64,000 nt of DNA from Arthrobacter sp. TMP15 (GTDB lineage: Bacteria; Actinomycetota; Actinomycetes; Actinomycetales; Micrococcaceae), in assembly GCF_039529835.1 (NCBI RefSeq), contig NZ_CP154262.1, forward strand, positions 682,001-746,000, in the 5' to 3' direction. The notes beneath the pieces are model-generated. The model was not told the DNA's origin. It saw nothing but the letters and a program-made list of their open reading frames with translations, and did not search any database. The position numbers and the translations under genes were made by a program. This document shows, in pieces, positions 26,992 to 36,883 of the stretch; the stretch's first letter is position 1, and every line of letters begins with the position of its first letter.

Positions 26992-27927
26992 ATGCCATTG
27001 GCGTTCTCCACCCTGGGCTGCCCAGGGGATTCCCTTGCCCAAGTTATTGCTACAGCCCACAACGCCGGAGCCACCGGACTTGAGCTGCGCGCGGCGGCGG
27101 GCGAGTTTGTGTATCCGCAGATGGATGCGGCCCAGCGAGCGGCTTTGGCCACCGAGCTGGCCGACGCCGGCCTGACGGTACTTGCGCTGGCTAGCTACGT
27201 CCGCATTTGTGCGCCCACAGGTACCGCCGGCAACGGTACTTATGGTGAGGCCGGTACTTTCGGTGAGGACGGCGCGAACGATCCGGTGCTCGCGGAACTA
27301 CTGGCCGCCGTCGACCATGCCGCAGAGCTTTCCGCCCAAAACCCAGGGCAAGGACAGTGCGCCCAACTGCGGGTGTTTCCCGGTGCAGGTCTGGAGCCCA
27401 CACAGCGGGGGGTCGAACCTTCTCCTGAAATGGCTGCTGCGGATCTCCGTGGTGCACGCCGGCTTAATGCTGCGGCCAGCCATGCCACAGCATGCGGGGT
27501 AAAAATTTTGTTGGAGACGCACGATTCGCACCCTCGTGCTGCAGATGTTTGCCGAATATTGGCCCACGTGGATGCCGCTGCGCCGGTTGGGGTCATTTGG
27601 GATCTCATGCACCCTTGGCGGTATGACGAAGCGCCGGAGGTGACTGCCTCGCTGCTGACCGATTGGCTGGCCTATGCCCAGTTCAAGGATGGGGTGCGGC
27701 AACCGGGCTCGCACACAGTTACGCTCACGCTGCCGGGGGAGGGCGAGCTTCCTCTGGCTGCCATGCACGCCCTGGCGCAGAAGATCGCTTCAGATCACGG
27801 AAATTCGGACCCGTGGATTTCACTTGAGTGGGAGCGTGCCTGGTATCCGGAGCTACCCCACGTCTCCACTGCGCTGGCCTCGCTTAAGACGGCACTGGCC
27901 GAACCTGAGAATCAAAACAGCAAGTAG
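26992..27927 (+). CDS. sugar phosphate isomerase/epimerase-like TIM-barrel protein
   Basis: A 311-residue member of the xylose-isomerase-like barrel superfamily. It opens with LAFSTLGCPGDSLAQ and has likely metal ligands in LLETHDSHP, VIWDLMHPW, YAQFKDG and ISLEWE. A Gly-rich insertion (residues about 75-95) is unusual. ATG 26992 is preferred over TTG 26929 because an operator-like palindrome lies between them and homologues start at this point. It lies between two sulfatase genes and reads toward the next. Possible roles are epimerisation of a released sugar or the elimination step of an oxidative glycoside-cleavage pathway. Confidence 0.85.
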   Translation: MPLAFSTLGCPGDSLAQVIATAHNAGATGLELRAAAGEFVYPQMDAAQRAALATELADAGLTVLALASYVRICAPTGTAGNGTYGEAGTFGEDGANDPVLAELLAAVDHAAELSAQNPGQGQCAQLRVFPGAGLEPTQRGVEPSPEMAAADLRGARRLNAAASHATACGVKILLETHDSHPRAADVCRILAHVDAAAPVGVIWDLMHPWRYDEAPEVTASLLTDWLAYAQFKDGVRQPGSHTVTLTLPGEGELPLAAMHALAQKIASDHGNSDPWISLEWERAWYPELPHVSTALASLKTALAEPENQNSK

Positions 27928-27968
27928 TTTTAGCCGGACAGAATCGCACCCGAACTAAGGATTTTTTC

Positions 27969-29423
27969 ATGCCGTCCAAGAATGCACAGCGCCAGCCCAA
28001 CATCATGATCATCATCTCCGATGACCACGGCTATGCCGACCGTTCCATTCTGGGCGTGCAAGCTGATGTGAGCACTCCGGCCCTTGACCGACTGGCAGCA
28101 GAAGGGGTCTCCTGCAGCAATGCCTACGTCACGGCACCCATTTGCTCCCCGTCGAGGGCGGGGTTGGCGGCGGGCAGCTATCAGCAGCGCTGGGGTGCTC
28201 GGTGGTTCACCGATTCCGAGATTTCGCCAGCCAATGTGCCAACTATTGCCGAACTGATGCGGGCACAGGATTACACCACCGGCTACTTCGGCAAAGTGCA
28301 CTATGGCACCGAACATCATGGGGACCGCGGCACTCCGCCCCAGCATGGTTATGACGAATCGTTCTACGGCCTCGCCGGGGAATCCATGGGCCGGCTCAAT
28401 TACCTGCACCACTCAGAAGAAGCCGTTGATGAGTATGGTGAGGCGGCAGGTCCCATGGCTGTCCAGCCACTGTGGAATGGTGAGGAACCCCAAGAGTTGG
28501 AAGGCTTCCTCACCGATGCCATTGGCGAACGTACCCGGGAGTTCGTGGCTGAACATGCCAACAAACCGTTTCTGGCAACTGTTGCGTTCAACGCCGTCCA
28601 CAACTTTTGCTGGCAGCTACCTGCGGATGAACTAAAGAAACGCGGGCTGCCAGCCTATGAAGATTGGAATCCCGGAGCAAGTCAGTACCTTGACTGGTAC
28701 GACGGCGCCATCAGTCCCCACCTGGAAAATGGTAGAGCGTATTACCTGGCTCAGCTGGAATTGATGGATGGGCAGATCGGGCTGATACTGGACCAGCTTG
28801 ATGAGTTGGGGCTTGCCGAAGACACGATCGTCATATACCTGACGGACAATGGTGGTTCCACCTGCAACTACGGAGTCAATTTGCCTCTGCGCGGCACTAA
28901 ATACACGCTGTGGGAAGGCGGAGTGCGGGTGCCGTTTATTCTCCGTTGGCCCAACAATGTTCGCGCAGGCACCACTCATGCTGGCCTCACCAGTGCCATG
29001 GATATTGTGCCTACGGCGCTCGCGGCTGCTGGGGCGGACCCTGCCGTGTACGCCCACTGCGACGGGCGGGATTTGCTGGGCCGGGATTTGCTGGGCGCAT
29101 CCTGTGAAGCAGGTATGAGTGATTCACAAGGTTTCCTGCAGGGCGGGCACGAAGCTCTTCATTGGGATTGCGGCTGGCAATGGTCGGTGCGTAAAGGCGA
29201 CTGGAAGCTGCAGTGGGTGGAGCCTGAATCGCCGGTGGCAGACGCCATCCGGGATGTTGAGCGTGCCGAACCTGGCAGCGGTTACTTCCTGTGTAATCTG
29301 GCAGCCGATCCAGCAGAAACCACTAACTTGCACGACGCCGAGCCTGCCTTGGTAGCCGAACTCACCGCTCTGCACCAGGCATGGGCTGCTGGCGTGAACG
29401 GGGAACACTCACTGTCAGTGTGA
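27969..29423 (+). CDS. sulfatase (Cys-type, formylglycine-dependent)
   Basis: The fourth sulfatase, 484 residues. Motifs are NIMIIISDDHGYADRS, ICSPSRAGL with Cys59 as formylglycine precursor, YFGKVHYG, and VIYLTDNGGS for the second metal site. It lacks a signal peptide. A short internal duplication, GRDLLGRDLLG, occurs at about residues 360-370. ATG 27969 has AAGGA upstream. It follows the TIM-barrel gene after 41 bases and is probably co-transcribed with it. With the three others it suggests sequential removal of several differently placed sulfates. Confidence 0.93.
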   Translation: MPSKNAQRQPNIMIIISDDHGYADRSILGVQADVSTPALDRLAAEGVSCSNAYVTAPICSPSRAGLAAGSYQQRWGARWFTDSEISPANVPTIAELMRAQDYTTGYFGKVHYGTEHHGDRGTPPQHGYDESFYGLAGESMGRLNYLHHSEEAVDEYGEAAGPMAVQPLWNGEEPQELEGFLTDAIGERTREFVAEHANKPFLATVAFNAVHNFCWQLPADELKKRGLPAYEDWNPGASQYLDWYDGAISPHLENGRAYYLAQLELMDGQIGLILDQLDELGLAEDTIVIYLTDNGGSTCNYGVNLPLRGTKYTLWEGGVRVPFILRWPNNVRAGTTHAGLTSAMDIVPTALAAAGADPAVYAHCDGRDLLGRDLLGASCEAGMSDSQGFLQGGHEALHWDCGWQWSVRKGDWKLQWVEPESPVADAIRDVERAEPGSGYFLCNLAADPAETTNLHDAEPALVAELTALHQAWAAGVNGEHSLSV

Positions 29424-29477
29424 ACCCCGCCAAATGTGGCCCATCCAGATGATGGTGCTGGCTTTGACGCGTGGAGC

Positions 29478-30269
29478 TCAGGGAAGATGGGCGTAGATTT
29501 CCACGGGTCCCAGCAATCCCGATTCAAAGCCGGCCAGCAGATTGACCAAGGCGGCCCCCTCCAGACCGGGAGGTCCGCCAACGCTCAAAACTCCCTGCAG
29601 AAACTCAATGCCTTAGGCTAAGGGTTTCGCTTCAACATCCACGCTGAATCCAGCCTGTGCCAGCGCATCGCTGTAGGCAAGGGGTGGTTGTATAAACGAG
29701 GTATCTGCAGTTGTGGCCCATGGCAGTGGATACTCTTCCACGTCCCCTCCCAGAAGCATGATGTCGTAGAGCGCCAAAACGCCGCCGGGGCGCAGAACAC
29801 GCGCAGCCTCTGCAAAGACCTTGTCTTTGGCGGGGATGTTCATTCCCACATGCACCATGAGCGCCGCATCAAAGCTCCCATTTTCGAAAGGCAGAGCCAA
29901 GATACTGCCCTGACTAAATGTCACATGGGCGGACAACCCTGTGCGTTCGGTCAGGGAGCGGGCTGTGGCAACAAATTGTGGCGTCAGATCAATTCCATGG
30001 ACAGTGGCACCGAATTCTTGGGCCAGGTACCTGGACACTGCCCCAATGCCGGAGCCCAGATCAATGACACGGCTTCCTGCGTAAATGCCTGCGCGGGCTG
30101 CGATCCGTGCGGTAGCTGCGGAGCCGCCAATATGAAGTTGGTCCGCGCCGTGCAGATCGGCTTGGGAAAAGTTTCTAGTGTCCCCGCCCGCGGCCCGGAT
30201 AATGCCCAGTAGCCGCTCTTCAACGTTGCCGTGGGCGTAGTGTTCGGCAACGGACTCTTCGTATTTCAT
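29478..30269 (-). pseudogene. class I SAM-dependent methyltransferase gene interrupted by an in-frame stop
   Basis: The open part (29613-30269, 218 residues) has the SAM-binding motif VIDLGSGIGAVSRYLA near residue 72, HGIDLTPQFV, and VLRPGGVLALYDIML near residue 163, of UbiE/Coq5-type small-molecule methyltransferases. It ends at TAA 29613-29615. Translation in the same frame continues for 44 more codons to TGA at 29478-29480, and this tail contains GLLGPVEIYAHL, which looks like the normal C-terminus of this family. The gene is therefore probably truncated by a nonsense mutation or a sequencing error. The start ATG 30269 has GGAAGGGG upstream. Substrate unknown. Confidence 0.75.
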
Positions 30270-30387
30270 GGCCCCTTCCAGAATTCTGGAACCGGGTACC
30301 TCTTACTCTCCCGGGAACCTCGGCTTTTCTCGATCCTACTCTTGTGGAGCGTGCCGGCACAGTGTGCAGTTAGTGGGGTGCAGTTAG

Positions 30388-30461
30388 TGAGCGAGCGTTA
30401 GAAATAAGTGCGCTTTATGTGAGCGAGGGATGGGGGAAAGTCCACGTTAAGTGAGCGAGCG
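30388..30461. repeat. three degenerate repeats with GTGAGCGAGSG core
   Basis: GTGAGCGAGCG at 30388 and 30451 and GTGAGCGAGGG at 30419 occur 31-32 bases apart, each preceded by TTA. Just upstream, GTGCAGTTAGTG is itself duplicated (about 30364-30390). The array ends at the stop of the XPB helicase gene. No gene is seen in 30270-30468. Confidence 0.6.
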
Positions 30462-30468
30462 ATGGTGG

Positions 30469-32133
30469 TTAGGGGGGCGGAGGGGAGGCGGCGTCTTTGG
30501 CGTCCATGATGCGGTACGCATAGCCTTGCTCGGCCAGGAAACGCTGACGTTTCGCGGCAAAATCGGCGTCCACAGTGTCGCGGGCCACCAGGGTGTAAAA
30601 CCGCGCTGTGCGTCCATCAGCTTTAGGACGCATGAGCCGGCCCAATCGCTGGGCCTCCTCCTGCCGGGAGCCGAACGCCCCGGAGACCTGAATGGCAACG
30701 GAAGCCTCTGGCAGGTCGATGGAAAAATTCGCCACCTTGGACACCACAAGAGTTGATAAGCGCCCTGCCCGGAACTCCGCGAAAAGCCGCTCCCGCTCCT
30801 TGACGTCGGTTGTGCCCTTGATCAGTGGTGCGGCCAGACGAGCAGCCAGCTCATCAAGCTGGTCAATGTACTGCCCGATCACTAAAATCTGCTCTCCTGC
30901 ATGGGCGGCAACCAGTTGCTGGGTAACCACAGATTTAGCCAGCGAGGTGGCACACAAACGGTACTTCCCGCCGTCGTCCACCGTAGCGTAAGCCAACCGC
31001 TCCGAACGGGCCAGATCCACACGAACCTCAACGCAGTCGGCCGGGGCAATATAGCCCTGCGCCTCGATTTCCTTCCACGGGGCGTCATAGCGTTTGGGCC
31101 CGATCAGTGCGAAAACTTCGCCCTCGCGGCCATCTTCACGCACCAAGGTGGCCGTCAGTCCCAGCCTGCGGCGCGCCTGCAGCTCAGCGGTCATACGGAA
31201 GATCGGGGCGGGCAGCAGATGAACCTCGTCATAGATCAACAAACCCCAGTTATTGTCATTGAGAAGGTTCATATGCGGGTAGGTGCCATTGCGCTTGGTT
31301 GTCAGGACCTGGTAGGTGGCGATCGTGACAGGGCGTAATTCTTTAACAGTACCGGAATACTCGCCAATTTCTGACTCAGTCAACGTTGTGCGTTTGAGCA
31401 GCTCAGCCTTCCACTGCCGGGCCGAGAGCGTATTGGTCACCAAGATCAGTGTGGTGGTACCGGAAGCGGCCATGGCCGCGGCGCCCACCAGCGTTTTGCC
31501 TGCCCCACACGGCAAAACCACCACACCGGATCCGCCAGCCCAAAAATTCTCTACTGCCACACGTTGGTATGGGCGCAGCGCCCACGGGGTGGGTTCCATA
31601 TTTTCATTCAACGCAATCAAATGCGCAGTACCGTCAACGTAGCCGGCCAGGTCCTCGGCAGGCCAACCGGCCTTGAGTAGCAGCTGCTTAAGCTCACCGC
31701 GTGCAGCCCCATGGACCACAACTGTCAGTGGATCTATGCGGGCACCAAGCAAAGACGCAACTTTCTTGACATGGCAGACCTCGGCCAGGATCAGCTCGTC
31801 CTCGCTGCGCAGCACAAGACCATGATGGGCGTCCTTTTCCAACCGCAACCGCCCGTAACGTGCCATGACCTCGGCAACGTCAAGGAGCAGAGCGTGTGGC
31901 ACCGGGTAGCGAGAGTAGCTCAGCAGCGTATCAACAACATGTTCGGCATCGAGCCCTGCTGCTCTGGCGTTCCACAGCCCGAGGGGAGTGATCCGGTAGC
32001 TGTGCATGTGTTCCGGGGCGCGTTCCAGCTCGGCAAAGGCGGCTATGGCGTGGCGTGCGGCACTGGAATCCGGATGGGCCACTTCCAGCAAAATTGTTTT
32101 ATCGCTTTGCACAATCAAGGGGCCATCAGCCAT
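30469..32133 (-). CDS. XPB/Ssl2-type superfamily 2 DNA helicase
   Basis: A 554-residue 3'-5' DNA helicase of the bacterial XPB group. An N-terminal damage-recognition-like domain covers about residues 1-165. The helicase core has Walker A CGAGKTL near 216, the DEVH box near 307, SAT-like TATLVRED, and the motif VI block QEEAQRLGRLMRP near 495. ATG 32133 has GGAGAG upstream and overlaps the end of the partner gene by eight bases. The same gene pair is conserved in mycobacteria. The in vivo role is thought to be DNA repair or transcription-linked. Confidence 0.94.
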   Translation of the reverse strand: MADGPLIVQSDKTILLEVAHPDSSAARHAIAAFAELERAPEHMHSYRITPLGLWNARAAGLDAEHVVDTLLSYSRYPVPHALLLDVAEVMARYGRLRLEKDAHHGLVLRSEDELILAEVCHVKKVASLLGARIDPLTVVVHGAARGELKQLLLKAGWPAEDLAGYVDGTAHLIALNENMEPTPWALRPYQRVAVENFWAGGSGVVVLPCGAGKTLVGAAAMAASGTTTLILVTNTLSARQWKAELLKRTTLTESEIGEYSGTVKELRPVTIATYQVLTTKRNGTYPHMNLLNDNNWGLLIYDEVHLLPAPIFRMTAELQARRRLGLTATLVREDGREGEVFALIGPKRYDAPWKEIEAQGYIAPADCVEVRVDLARSERLAYATVDDGGKYRLCATSLAKSVVTQQLVAAHAGEQILVIGQYIDQLDELAARLAAPLIKGTTDVKERERLFAEFRAGRLSTLVVSKVANFSIDLPEASVAIQVSGAFGSRQEEAQRLGRLMRPKADGRTARFYTLVARDTVDADFAAKRQRFLAEQGYAYRIMDAKDAASPPPP

Positions 32134-34024
32134 GCTGCTCTCTCCTTCTTTGTGGGCCGGCTTTACCGGGATCGGAGGATTCGGGTTGCTCCGGTTCCGC
32201 CATTTCTTCCGCTTGTTCCGTTGCCATAATGCGATGAATGCTGAAGCGCCGCTCCGTAGTGCCGCCGGCCAGAAATGTCTTTAGCGTGCCAGCAACAAGT
32301 GAGAGTGGACGGAGCCGGAGCCTCTCACGTTCCCCGGCAGCGGTGACAATCTGCAGCCAGATGTCAACATCTGCCGCTATTGCCTGCCGCAATTCTTCCA
32401 TGACAAGTGCTGGTCCCGACTCGCCACCACCTGCTACGGAGAAGAGCGGCTGACTGCGCAGACGTGCAATCTGGGTGGCCACCCGTGCTGCGATGCTCTC
32501 TTCATCCTCGGCTGTGGCGGCTTCCTGCGCTGGCACTTGGTGTGTTGCTCCTGCGGAAAGCGGCCTGGAACCCGGGGGCACTGCTGTGCCGTGTGCGGCG
32601 GCTGAAATCAGATAACTCAACGATTGTGGCACAGCTGTACTTGAATGCGTCAGCAGGAAACCAAGGATGGCTTCTTCATCCATCCCGGCAGAAACTGCAC
32701 CCTCTAGGGAGGCTTGGCTAAAACGAAAGATCCCGGCAGCACCGTGGCCCTCAGGGACTGCCAGTAATTTCAGTTGTGCCGCCACTGCCGGTGCTAGAAA
32801 ACCGGGAGCCACAGCCGTCAGATCGCCTTGAATGATGAAGTGTTCAATGGGAGCTGGCAGCAACGTCCCCAATGCCGCATCAGCACCGTCCCAATCTGTC
32901 AGTGCCACGGCCTGTCCGGGCTCACTCAGTGCGCCCGCTCCAGTAAGCCCCAGGAGTTCTAGCTCGGCCAGGACGCCGGGGAGTTGGGCGCAGACTTCAA
33001 CTGACCGGCGGGGATGGCGCCACCGCAGGTATTCCTGGAGTGCTACATGCGTGGGTACGGGCGCTTTGCCGTCGGCTGCGGCTGCCCCAGCGCTCATAAC
33101 GGGTGCCAGCGCGGAAAGTGCGCAGAGAACTGTGAAGCGCATTGATGCACTCTGGGAAATCGGCGAAAGGTGTGCCATTCCAGTCAAAGGCCTCGTGCTG
33201 GCAGCCTTATCGACGCAGCGTGGCGGGTTCAGCAGGGTTGGACGGGGACTGTGTAGCCATGGCTTAACGAGTTGAAGCCACTGCTGGGCGCGGTCCTGCT
33301 CCAGCCAATTATGCTCCGCCACTTGCCATTTCAGGGTGCCAGCGTCAAAAGTGATCAGACCGGCCATGGCTGCCAGTTCTAGGTAAAACCCCGCTGCCGG
33401 GTCGTTAGAGAGAAGTTCTCTTGAAACTTTACGCACCGTGCGCACACTGGCGCCACCACCTCGCAATGCCTCAAGAGGAGTGTTCTGGGCTAACTCTATG
33501 AGTGTTCTTATGCTGCGCAACAAGGTTTCCATGGCACTGCCACAGGCGTTGTCCCGCGCACTGAGCGGCACTGTTGGTAGCGGAAAAACAGGCGCCAATG
33601 ATTGCAGGGGACCTTCTAGATCCGGGCCGGGAGTAGAACCGGGAGTAGAGCCGTAGGTGCTCCCGCATAAGACTGGCGCTACTGCGGCGAGGGGCAGGAA
33701 GTCCTGCCGCACGCCGTCGTACTTGTCCCCCTCCTGCGTCCCGGCAGTGGAGAGGATCAGAGCAAGACGATGCAAACTTGGCAGCCATGCGGAATAGGAG
33801 TTGGGATTCTTGCCGGCGGGCAGGGCGGCCAGCACTTGCAATTGAGGGAGGTTCAGCTGCGCCAGCGCCAGATTCACGCTGTGTGCGGTTGAAAGCCTGC
33901 TGGCAAGGTCAGCGAATGTGGCAACCGGTGGGGTCATTGCATCCGGGCGCAGACGCAGCAGGTGGCACAGTTCGGCGTCACTGCGCGCAGCCAACTCAAC
34001 CGCGAAAGCGGCCAGCGTACTCAT
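32126..34024 (-). CDS. helicase-associated protein, XPB partner
   Basis: A 632-residue protein of the family annotated as helicase C-terminal or XPB/Ssl2-like domain protein. It has no Walker motifs and looks helical, with a winged-helix-like C-terminal region ending in TERRFSIHRIMATEQ. In actinobacteria this gene nearly always sits directly upstream of the XPB gene, and here the two overlap by eight bases. That argues for a physical or functional partnership. The exact role is unknown. Confidence 0.85.
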   Translation of the reverse strand: MSTLAAFAVELAARSDAELCHLLRLRPDAMTPPVATFADLASRLSTAHSVNLALAQLNLPQLQVLAALPAGKNPNSYSAWLPSLHRLALILSTAGTQEGDKYDGVRQDFLPLAAVAPVLCGSTYGSTPGSTPGPDLEGPLQSLAPVFPLPTVPLSARDNACGSAMETLLRSIRTLIELAQNTPLEALRGGGASVRTVRKVSRELLSNDPAAGFYLELAAMAGLITFDAGTLKWQVAEHNWLEQDRAQQWLQLVKPWLHSPRPTLLNPPRCVDKAASTRPLTGMAHLSPISQSASMRFTVLCALSALAPVMSAGAAAADGKAPVPTHVALQEYLRWRHPRRSVEVCAQLPGVLAELELLGLTGAGALSEPGQAVALTDWDGADAALGTLLPAPIEHFIIQGDLTAVAPGFLAPAVAAQLKLLAVPEGHGAAGIFRFSQASLEGAVSAGMDEEAILGFLLTHSSTAVPQSLSYLISAAAHGTAVPPGSRPLSAGATHQVPAQEAATAEDEESIAARVATQIARLRSQPLFSVAGGGESGPALVMEELRQAIAADVDIWLQIVTAAGERERLRLRPLSLVAGTLKTFLAGGTTERRFSIHRIMATEQAEEMAEPEQPESSDPGKAGPQRRREQHG

Positions 34025-34055
34025 AAAGACGTGCTCATGACGTGCGGGGAAAACG

Positions 34056-34295
34056 TCAGAGTCTGCGTCGAATGGTCACCGAGCGAAGGACACTGGCACC
34101 CATCATAAGAAATGCGGTGGGCAAGGCGATCATGGCGATCCAGTTGAACCCGGGCCACGGTGCACCGCCTGCCCATTTGCTGATCAAAACCACAATGAGC
34201 GCGATCAATGCCAGAAAAGCCATCGCCATAGCCGTGTAGTTGAACATCTGCCAGCCACGATTTACGATTTGCGGGGCGGAAAAATGAGGGTTCAT
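34056..34295 (-). CDS. small two-helix membrane protein
   Basis: A 79-residue protein with two hydrophobic helices (MAMAFLALIALIVVLISKW and WIAMIALPTAFLMMGASVL) and a basic C-terminus. Family not recognised. ATG 34295 is chosen because the frame upstream encodes an implausible extension; no strong ribosome binding site is visible. It lies just upstream of the helicase pair on the same strand and divergent from the cold-shock gene. Confidence 0.65.
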   Translation of the reverse strand: MNPHFSAPQIVNRGWQMFNYTAMAMAFLALIALIVVLISKWAGGAPWPGFNWIAMIALPTAFLMMGASVLRSVTIRRRL

Positions 34296-34495
34296 GGAGT
34301 TAACGCTAACAGCGGACAGATATGGGGCAAAGCCGCGGCGGTTTTGCCAGCACGGTAACCTAGGAGCAAGTAGAATCGTGTGATGTTTCACTGCAGGTGC
34401 CGGCCGTGAGTTTCTTGGCGTGAGCAAGGTGAAGTTCAACCGCACAGGCCACCGAACGTGATTGCGGCCAACGAGACTCCAAAGGGGTAAAGCAA

Positions 34496-34876
34496 GTGCC
34501 TATTGGCAAAGTGAAGTGGTATGACAATGAAAAGGGTTTCGGCATTATTGCCGCCGACGACGGACGCGAAGTTTTCCTGCGTGCCAATGCTCTTCCCGCT
34601 GACGCAGTCGACATCAAGCCGGGCATGCGGATGGAGTTTGGCGTAGCCGATGGCCGCAAGGGCGCTCAAGCCATGGCAGCCAAAATCCTGGACCGCAGCG
34701 CTTCAGTGGCGAAGGCCAAGCGCATGCCAGCACGCGACCTCGCCCCGATTGTGCAGGACCTGGTTTCCCTGCTTGAAAACTCTGTAGGATCTTTGACCAA
34801 TGGCAAATACCCTGACGGTGATGCGAGCAAGATTGCTGCAGCGCTGCGCAAGGTTGCCGACAACTTCGACGCATAG
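34496..34876 (+). CDS. cold-shock-domain protein with C-terminal extension
   Basis: A 126-residue RNA/DNA-binding protein. Residues 1-65 form a cold-shock domain with RNP1-like KGFGII and RNP2-like EVFLRAN. A further 60 residues form a basic helical extension (AKRMPARDLAPIVQDLVSLLE) not found in short CspA proteins. This longer form is known in actinobacteria. GTG 34496 has AAAGGGG eight bases upstream. The following DUF3027 gene starts within a few bases, suggesting an operon. Confidence 0.9.
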   Translation: MPIGKVKWYDNEKGFGIIAADDGREVFLRANALPADAVDIKPGMRMEFGVADGRKGAQAMAAKILDRSASVAKAKRMPARDLAPIVQDLVSLLENSVGSLTNGKYPDGDASKIAAALRKVADNFDA

Positions 34877-34887
34877 CGGTGCCCTCC

Positions 34888-35436
34888 ATGACCGAATTTC
34901 CCAGCGAACCAGCCCTCTCTTCGGCTCCAAAAACCAACTCTGAGAGCCTATACGGCGTTCCTCTGTGGCGTCTTGGGAAGCCTGATGCTTTCCTGGCTGC
35001 CGAGGAACGCGCTGCCCGAACTGCTGCACAGGACATTGCTGGTGCCGACGAGATTGGTGTACATGTGGGTGTTCGCAGCGAAGGTGTGCGGTGTGTGACG
35101 CACCTGTTTGAGTCCCTCAAGCCCGGGTACCGGGGCTGGGTGTGGTTTGCCACGCTGACGAGGATCTCGCGCAGTAAAGCCGCCACTGTCAATGAAGTGG
35201 GGCTCTTACCCACAGGCGATGCCGTGCTGGCCCCTGCCTGGGTGCCTTGGTCTGAGCGGGTGCGCCCGGAGGACCAGGAAAGCGCTGATGCTGGCTCTTC
35301 TCACGCTATTGCTGAACGGCTTGCCGGCGGGACGGTTCCCGAAGGGGACGCTGAGTCGGTGCAGGAGCTTAACGACGATGCCGAGGGTGACCCGTCAGCG
35401 TTCGTAACCGATGATGACGCCGTAGACTCCGACTAA
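34888..35436 (+). CDS. DUF3027-domain protein
   Basis: A 182-residue protein of an actinobacteria-specific family of unknown function. The conserved core GVRCVTHLFESLKPGYRGW and the segment WFATLTRISRSK are visible, with an acidic tail (DDAEGDPSAFVTDDDA). GTG 34879 is an alternative start three codons upstream. It immediately follows the cold-shock gene, an arrangement also seen in related genera, and ends at a strong terminator. Confidence 0.85.
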   Translation: MTEFPSEPALSSAPKTNSESLYGVPLWRLGKPDAFLAAEERAARTAAQDIAGADEIGVHVGVRSEGVRCVTHLFESLKPGYRGWVWFATLTRISRSKAATVNEVGLLPTGDAVLAPAWVPWSERVRPEDQESADAGSSHAIAERLAGGTVPEGDAESVQELNDDAEGDPSAFVTDDDAVDSD

Positions 35437-35464
35437 GCATCTTCTCCGGCATAGGCCGTGATCG

Positions 35465-35508
35465 AAAAAAAGGGGCTTCTTCCAGGCACTGGAAGGAGCC
35501 CCTTTTTT
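35465..35508. terminator. bidirectional rho-independent terminator
   Basis: A-tract, GGGGCTTCTTCCA stem, short loop, matching GGAAGGAGCCCC stem and a T-tract. It lies between the convergent DUF3027 and serC genes and has U-tracts in both directions. Confidence 0.93.
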
Positions 35509-35526
35509 ATGGCACGGGTGAACTTT

Positions 35527-36657
<1,131 letters not shown>

Positions 36658-36883
36658 TTACTCCAAAAATATTCGATGGAAGGTATGTCGGTGCCAAGGG
36701 GTCCTTGCCAATTCTGCCGTAGAACCGGGCTCAGCGGAAAAATGACCTGTTGCAACGAAATATTCTTAGCCCCGCACTCGGGTCCATAATCAAATACATG
36801 GATTCTCGGGATCGCTGCAATCAGGCTAACGTAGAGATAAAAGTCCTTGCTCCAAACTCGCCCTATAACAGGAGGATGCTGAC

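Noticed and set aside
13120-29423. Genomic island inserted by an integrase or transposon
   Set aside because: No integrase, transposase, flanking direct repeats or tRNA at the edges were seen, and base composition looks like that of the neighbours by eye.
29436-29621. Small plus-strand gene after the fourth sulfatase
   Set aside because: The minus strand of the same stretch reads as the natural C-terminus of the methyltransferase, which explains it better.
30364-30461. Possible CRISPR array
   Set aside because: Only three imperfect 11-base units, spacers of about 20 bases with related sequence, and no cas genes.
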